Of a stretch of DNA of 7,680 nt, positions 5,040 to 7,680 are shown in pieces. The DNA is from an uncultured Clostridia bacterium (lineage in GTDB: Bacteria; Bacillota; Clostridia; HGM11514). Below the pieces are notes generated by a model. That model ran no database searches. It saw nothing but the letters and a program-made list of their open reading frames with translations, and was not told the origin of the DNA. The stretch covers positions 1 to 7,680 of the forward strand of contig CABSMD010000121.1 in assembly GCA_902478725.1 (NCBI GenBank), in the 5' to 3' direction. Each line of letters starts with the position of its first letter. Within the stretch, counting starts at the first letter, position 1. The position numbers and the translations under genes were made by a program.

Positions 5040-6353
5040 ATGAACCTTCGTACCCGTCTTTTATCCCAAAGCCTGATCGTTTTGATTACGACCATTATCA
5101 TTACCGTATGCGCCGGATCGGTTTACGGCTATTTTTCCGCCAAGGTGAACCGCGATACCCTTACCCGCAGCGCAGCCGATATGGATGTGATCGTCATGAG
5201 GGAGGACATTGTGCTGTACGCGAGCGGCGGCTTTGGCACCAAGCAGGCGAAGGAATTGCAGATGAACGCCGAGATGAATAACTGGAAATATACATACGGC
5301 GGGGTGAAATACCAGTTCACAACCGAACCGTTCCAAAAGGACGGCGCGGCTTACGAGTTGATCAAGCTGACCCCGCTGGACGATCTGAGCGCCTATTATC
5401 AAAAGTTGCTCGCGTTTGTAATCGGTGTGTTTTTGGTTACCTTTCTGCTGGCCAGCCTGATTTCCCAACGCTATTATGAACGGGACATCATCCATCCGAT
5501 GGTGCGGCTCAAAAAGGAAACCGTCAAGCTCAGCGAGGGCGACCTCGATACCGAGATCGCCGACGCCGGTTACGGTGAGGTGCGCGATCTGTGTGAGGCG
5601 GTGGAGCAGCTCCGGCTCAAGCTAAAGGAATCGGTTTTTTATCAGGAGAAGTATGACGACAACCGTAAGTTTCTAGTCTCCAGCATTTCACATGACTTAA
5701 AAACGCCGGTCACCGCGATCCGCGGCTATATTGAGGGGATATTGGACGGGGTGGCCGATACGGAGGAAAAGCGGAAAAAGTATTTGGAGACCGCCTGGAA
5801 CAAGACAAACCTTGTCAGTACGATGATAGACGACCTGCTGCTATACTCTAAGCTGGACTTAAACCAGATCCCCTTTTCGATGGGCAGGGTCGGCATCGCC
5901 GGCTATATCCGTGATTTTGTGGAGGACAACGTCTTTGGGTTTGAACAGGAGGGTAAAACCCTTTCCCTGGAAACCAAGATAGAGCAAGACGTCTTAATCA
6001 CCATAGACGGCGAACGGTTCGGGCGGGTGGTGCAAAACGTACTGGATAACGCCAGAAAGCATATTGATCCGGGAACCGGGCATGTGACGGTGCTTCTGCG
6101 GGAGACGCCCGCTGCGGTTATCCTGGAGGTGCAGGACAACGGAGACGGGATCAAAAAGGAAGACCTGCCCCACATTTTTGACCGTTTTTACCGTGCGGAT
6201 TCGGCGCGGAAGGTGGAGGGCTCAAGCGGGCTCGGCCTGGCGATCGCCAAGCAGATCGTGGAGGGGATGGACGGCAGGATTTGGGCCCTGAGCGAGCCGG
6301 GAGAGGGTACGAGTATCCTGATTTCATTCAATAAAAGCAGGAGGCAGGCATGA
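5040..6353 (+). CDS. Membrane sensor histidine kinase
   Basis: A 437-residue two-component sensor that autophosphorylates and passes phosphate to the regulator encoded next. Domains: membrane segment 8-32, extracellular region about 33-120, second membrane segment 122-142, HAMP linker about 145-197, then dimerisation and catalytic domains. Motifs: H-box SISHDLKTP with phospho-acceptor His218, N-box QNVLDNARKH (332-341), G1 DNGDGI (366-371), F-box FDRFYRAD (380-387) and G2 GSSGLGLAI (394-402). All key residues are present, so it should be active. The ectodomain is larger than in BceS-type intramembrane sensors, so it probably detects a ligand or stress outside the cell directly. The ribosome binding site (AAAGG, 5024-5028, 11 bases from ATG) is weak, unlike its neighbours. 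The 95-bp gap after the permease holds the pseudoknot candidate. It overlaps the regulator by 4 bp. Confidence 0.95.
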   Translation: MNLRTRLLSQSLIVLITTIIITVCAGSVYGYFSAKVNRDTLTRSAADMDVIVMREDIVLYASGGFGTKQAKELQMNAEMNNWKYTYGGVKYQFTTEPFQKDGAAYELIKLTPLDDLSAYYQKLLAFVIGVFLVTFLLASLISQRYYERDIIHPMVRLKKETVKLSEGDLDTEIADAGYGEVRDLCEAVEQLRLKLKESVFYQEKYDDNRKFLVSSISHDLKTPVTAIRGYIEGILDGVADTEEKRKKYLETAWNKTNLVSTMIDDLLLYSKLDLNQIPFSMGRVGIAGYIRDFVEDNVFGFEQEGKTLSLETKIEQDVLITIDGERFGRVVQNVLDNARKHIDPGTGHVTVLLRETPAAVILEVQDNGDGIKKEDLPHIFDRFYRADSARKVEGSSGLGLAIAKQIVEGMDGRIWALSEPGEGTSILISFNKSRRQA

Positions 6354-7045
6354 AACGGATTTTGATTGTCGAGGATGATACAAGCATAGCGGAGCTGCAA
6401 AAGGATTATCTGCAGATGAGTGGCTACGAGGTGGTCTGCGCCTATGACGGGGCCGAGGGGATGAAGCTGATCGAGTCTCAAAAATTTGACCTGGTGCTGC
6501 TCGACCTGATGCTGCCCGGCAAGGACGGCTTTGAAATCCTGCACGATATCGCGGAGGAAAAGGCGATTCCGGTTTTGGTCGTATCGGCGAAGGATGAGGA
6601 GCTTTCTAAAATCAAGGCGCTGAACCTGGGCGCGGACGACTATATCACCAAGCCGTTTGGCATGGGGGAGCTGGTCGCGCGCGTGAAGGGGCATTTGAAT
6701 GTTTACGAACGCCTGCAAAGCCGGGGCGCGCAACGCCGTGAGGGTCGGCTGATCAAGGTGCGCGGTCTTGCCATCGATGAGCAGGACAGGAGGGTTTATT
6801 GTAACGACCAGGAGGTCACCCTCAAGCAAAAGGAGTTCGATCTGTTGTTATTTCTAGTGAAAAACCCTAACCGGGTTTACGACAAGGAAACCTTATTTGA
6901 ACGTGTCTGGGGATTCGACGCGCTGTCCGATGCCTCGACGGTGACGGTGCATATCGCCCGTATCCGGGAAAAGATTGAAGAAAACCCCTCCAAACCTCAA
7001 TACATCGAGACGGTTTGGGGCGCGGGATACCGGTTTAAAATATAA
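6350..7045 (+). CDS. Response regulator, OmpR/PhoB family
   Basis: A 231-residue cytoplasmic transcription factor. The receiver domain (1-120) has the acidic pair Asp9/Asp10, phospho-acceptor Asp52 in LVLLDLMLPG, Ser79 and Lys101 in the KPF motif. The C-terminal winged-helix DNA-binding domain (about 133-231) ends with the usual VWGAGYRFKI and contains the recognition-helix region SDASTVTVHIARIREKI. The start ATG overlaps the kinase stop (ATGA) and has AGGAGG (6339-6344) five bases upstream, so the two proteins are made together. Likely targets are the adjacent exporter promoter (3332-3361) and possibly the secreted-protein gene. The 10-mer CGGGCGGTAC, present upstream of both (1993-2002 and 3340-3349), is a possible but unproven binding element. 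Confidence 0.96.
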   Translation: MKRILIVEDDTSIAELQKDYLQMSGYEVVCAYDGAEGMKLIESQKFDLVLLDLMLPGKDGFEILHDIAEEKAIPVLVVSAKDEELSKIKALNLGADDYITKPFGMGELVARVKGHLNVYERLQSRGAQRREGRLIKVRGLAIDEQDRRVYCNDQEVTLKQKEFDLLLFLVKNPNRVYDKETLFERVWGFDALSDASTVTVHIARIREKIEENPSKPQYIETVWGAGYRFKI

Positions 7046-7056
7046 TAATAACAGAA

Positions 7057-7091
7057 AAAACCAGCGCAAAAGGAATGGATGCGCTGGTTTT
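7057..7091. terminator. Bidirectional intrinsic terminator
   Basis: AAAACCAGCGC (7057-7067) and GCGCTGGTTTT (7081-7091) form a perfect 11-bp stem with a 13-nt loop. The T-run serves the response regulator on the plus strand, and the A-run at 7055-7060 becomes the U-run for the desulfoferrodoxin transcript arriving on the minus strand. It sits between the two convergent stop codons. Confidence 0.9.
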
Positions 7092-7100
7092 ATAAGACCT

Positions 7101-7487
7101 CTATTCAATCATCGTGCGCCATAGGCCATGCAGGTTGCAGTAGGCGTAAACCGAAACCGGCTGATCGTCGCAGACGGCAAAGCAAGCTTTTGGGGTATCG
7201 TCGGGTGAGAGTCCCTTCCTTTGTCCACCGTGTTTGGTTTCCAGGTAAATCCACTCAATGGCGTGTTCGCCTGTCATGGGGTGGTGGGTGCTCCCGACTT
7301 CGGCTGTCACAGTATCGCCGTCCACCGAAACGACCGGCAGATGCTTTTCCGAAGCGCCCTCGCTTGTGTTGGCCTCAAGCTGGACCATCGGTTCGCCGCA
7401 GCAATAGATCGGTACCCCCGCGTTATGAATGAGTCCGGCCAGATTGCCGCAATGCTTGCATAAATAAAATTTTTGATCCTTATCCAT
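7101..7487 (-). CDS. dfx: Desulfoferrodoxin (two-centre superoxide reductase)
   Basis: A 128-residue cytoplasmic iron protein that reduces superoxide to hydrogen peroxide without releasing oxygen, typical of anaerobes, using electrons usually from rubredoxin. The N-terminal desulforedoxin domain has the centre I ligands Cys10, Cys13, Cys29 and Cys30 (CKHC and CCGEPM). The C-terminal catalytic domain carries the centre II Fe(His)4Cys ligands His49 (in EKHLPV), His69 and His75 (HHPMTGEHAIEW), Cys117 and His120 (CNLHGLW). The conserved Glu47 and Lys48 beside the active iron are present. Nothing appears to be missing. I chose ATG at 7487 because GGAG (7496-7499) lies eight bases upstream and MDKDQKFYLCKHCG matches family starts. 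The GTG at 7496 would place that GGAG over the start. It is convergent with the two-component genes and shares their terminator, so it is probably an independent oxidative-stress gene. Confidence 0.97.
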   Translation of the reverse strand: MDKDQKFYLCKHCGNLAGLIHNAGVPIYCCGEPMVQLEANTSEGASEKHLPVVSVDGDTVTAEVGSTHHPMTGEHAIEWIYLETKHGGQRKGLSPDDTPKACFAVCDDQPVSVYAYCNLHGLWRTMIE

Positions 7488-7532
7488 ATTCAACACTCCA
7501 ATCCGCTGTCATAAAGACCGCTTTTATTGTTT

Positions 7533-7538
7533 ATTGTA
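7533..7538 (-). promoter_or_regulatory. Possible -10 box of the desulfoferrodoxin gene
   Basis: Read on the minus strand, TACAAT (7538-7533) lies about 45 bp before the start codon. No matching -35 box is seen at the usual distance. A CCGCTT/AAGCGG inverted repeat (7518-7523, 7544-7549) surrounds it. No PerR-like box was recognised. Confidence 0.25.
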
Positions 7539-7596
7539 TCCGTAAGCGGGGCAGGATATTACATGACATGGAAAATAAAAATGGCGGCAAAAATGC

Positions 7597-7626
7597 TTGA
7601 CAAAGGGTCTTGGATTATGCTATACT
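7597..7626 (+). promoter_or_regulatory. Promoter of tRNA-Ser
   Basis: A perfect TTGACA (7597-7602) and TATACT (7621-7626) are separated by 18 bp, and the tRNA begins 13 bp after the -10. Strength and position fit a stable-RNA promoter. Confidence 0.85.
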
Positions 7627-7639
7627 GTAATGCGTATCC

Positions 7640-7680
7640 GGAGAGGTGTCCGAGCGGTTTAAGGAGCTGGTCTTGAAAAC
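7640..7680 (+). tRNA. tRNA-Ser (anticodon UGA), 3' part outside the window
   Basis: The 5' part of a serine tRNA: acceptor strand GGAGAGG (7640-7646), then TGTCCGAGCGGTTTAAGGAG forming the D-arm region typical of bacterial tRNA-Ser. The anticodon stem CTGGT (7667-7671) and loop CTTGAAA (7672-7678) place anticodon TGA at 7674-7676, reading UCA codons. The sequence stops in the anticodon 3' stem at the window edge, so the variable arm, T-arm and 3' end cannot be checked. Confidence 0.93.

Noticed and set aside
6188..6829. A 213-residue minus-strand ORF opposite the kinase and response regulator
   Set aside because: Both plus-strand genes have complete domain motifs here. The antisense frame is a by-product of their codon bias.
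7488..7496. GTG start at 7496 for the desulfoferrodoxin
   Set aside because: The only ribosome binding site (GGAG, 7496-7499) would overlap this start. The ATG at 7487 fits both the spacing and the family N-terminus.

Overview
The window looks like chromosomal DNA of a Gram-positive Clostridia-type anaerobe, perhaps an Oscillospiraceae/Ruminococcaceae-like gut bacterium. The reasons are strong AGGAGG ribosome binding sites, TTG and GTG starts, a BcrA-type ABC exporter next to an OmpR-type two-component system, a desulfoferrodoxin (an anaerobe's superoxide defence), and structured, repeat-like intergenic DNA. The genus assignment is inference.

Layout. (1) 1-1090: one AT-richer gene for an unrecognised protein with about eight membrane segments (156-1028). 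It has its own promoter, a 19-bp palindrome in its leader and a hairpin after it, so it appears to be a stand-alone unit. (2) 1029-2029: about 1 kb with no credible gene, made of nested inverted repeats and hairpins. A rod-like structure near 1398-1525 could be a small RNA. (3) 2030-7045: a five-gene same-strand block. It encodes a secreted protein of unknown function (2030-3292), a BcrA-like ABC ATPase (TTG start, 3486-4211), an ABC-2 permease (4198-4944, overlapping by 14 bp), a membrane sensor histidine kinase (5040-6353) and an OmpR/PhoB-type response regulator (6350-7045, overlapping by 4 bp). A bidirectional terminator (7057-7091) closes the block. (4) 7101-7487 on the minus strand: a two-centre desulfoferrodoxin converging on that terminator. 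(5) 7597-7680: a strong promoter and the first part of tRNA-Ser(UGA), cut by the window edge.

How the genes may work together. The kinase senses something outside the cell with an ectodomain of roughly 88 residues and phosphorylates the regulator. The regulator probably controls the adjacent ABC exporter, as in many antimicrobial-peptide or envelope-stress detoxification modules. The secreted protein sits immediately upstream of the exporter and may belong to the same response as a bait, binding or envelope factor. No substrate can be read from the sequence.

The least ordinary feature is the amount of predicted RNA structure in the leaders of this block. There is a roughly 110-nt multi-helix leader before the secreted gene, a hairpin carrying a possible anti-Shine-Dalgarno segment before the ATPase, and a textbook-geometry H-type pseudoknot candidate directly before the weak ribosome binding site of the kinase. 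All were found by eye as exact complementarities and none has been folded computationally.
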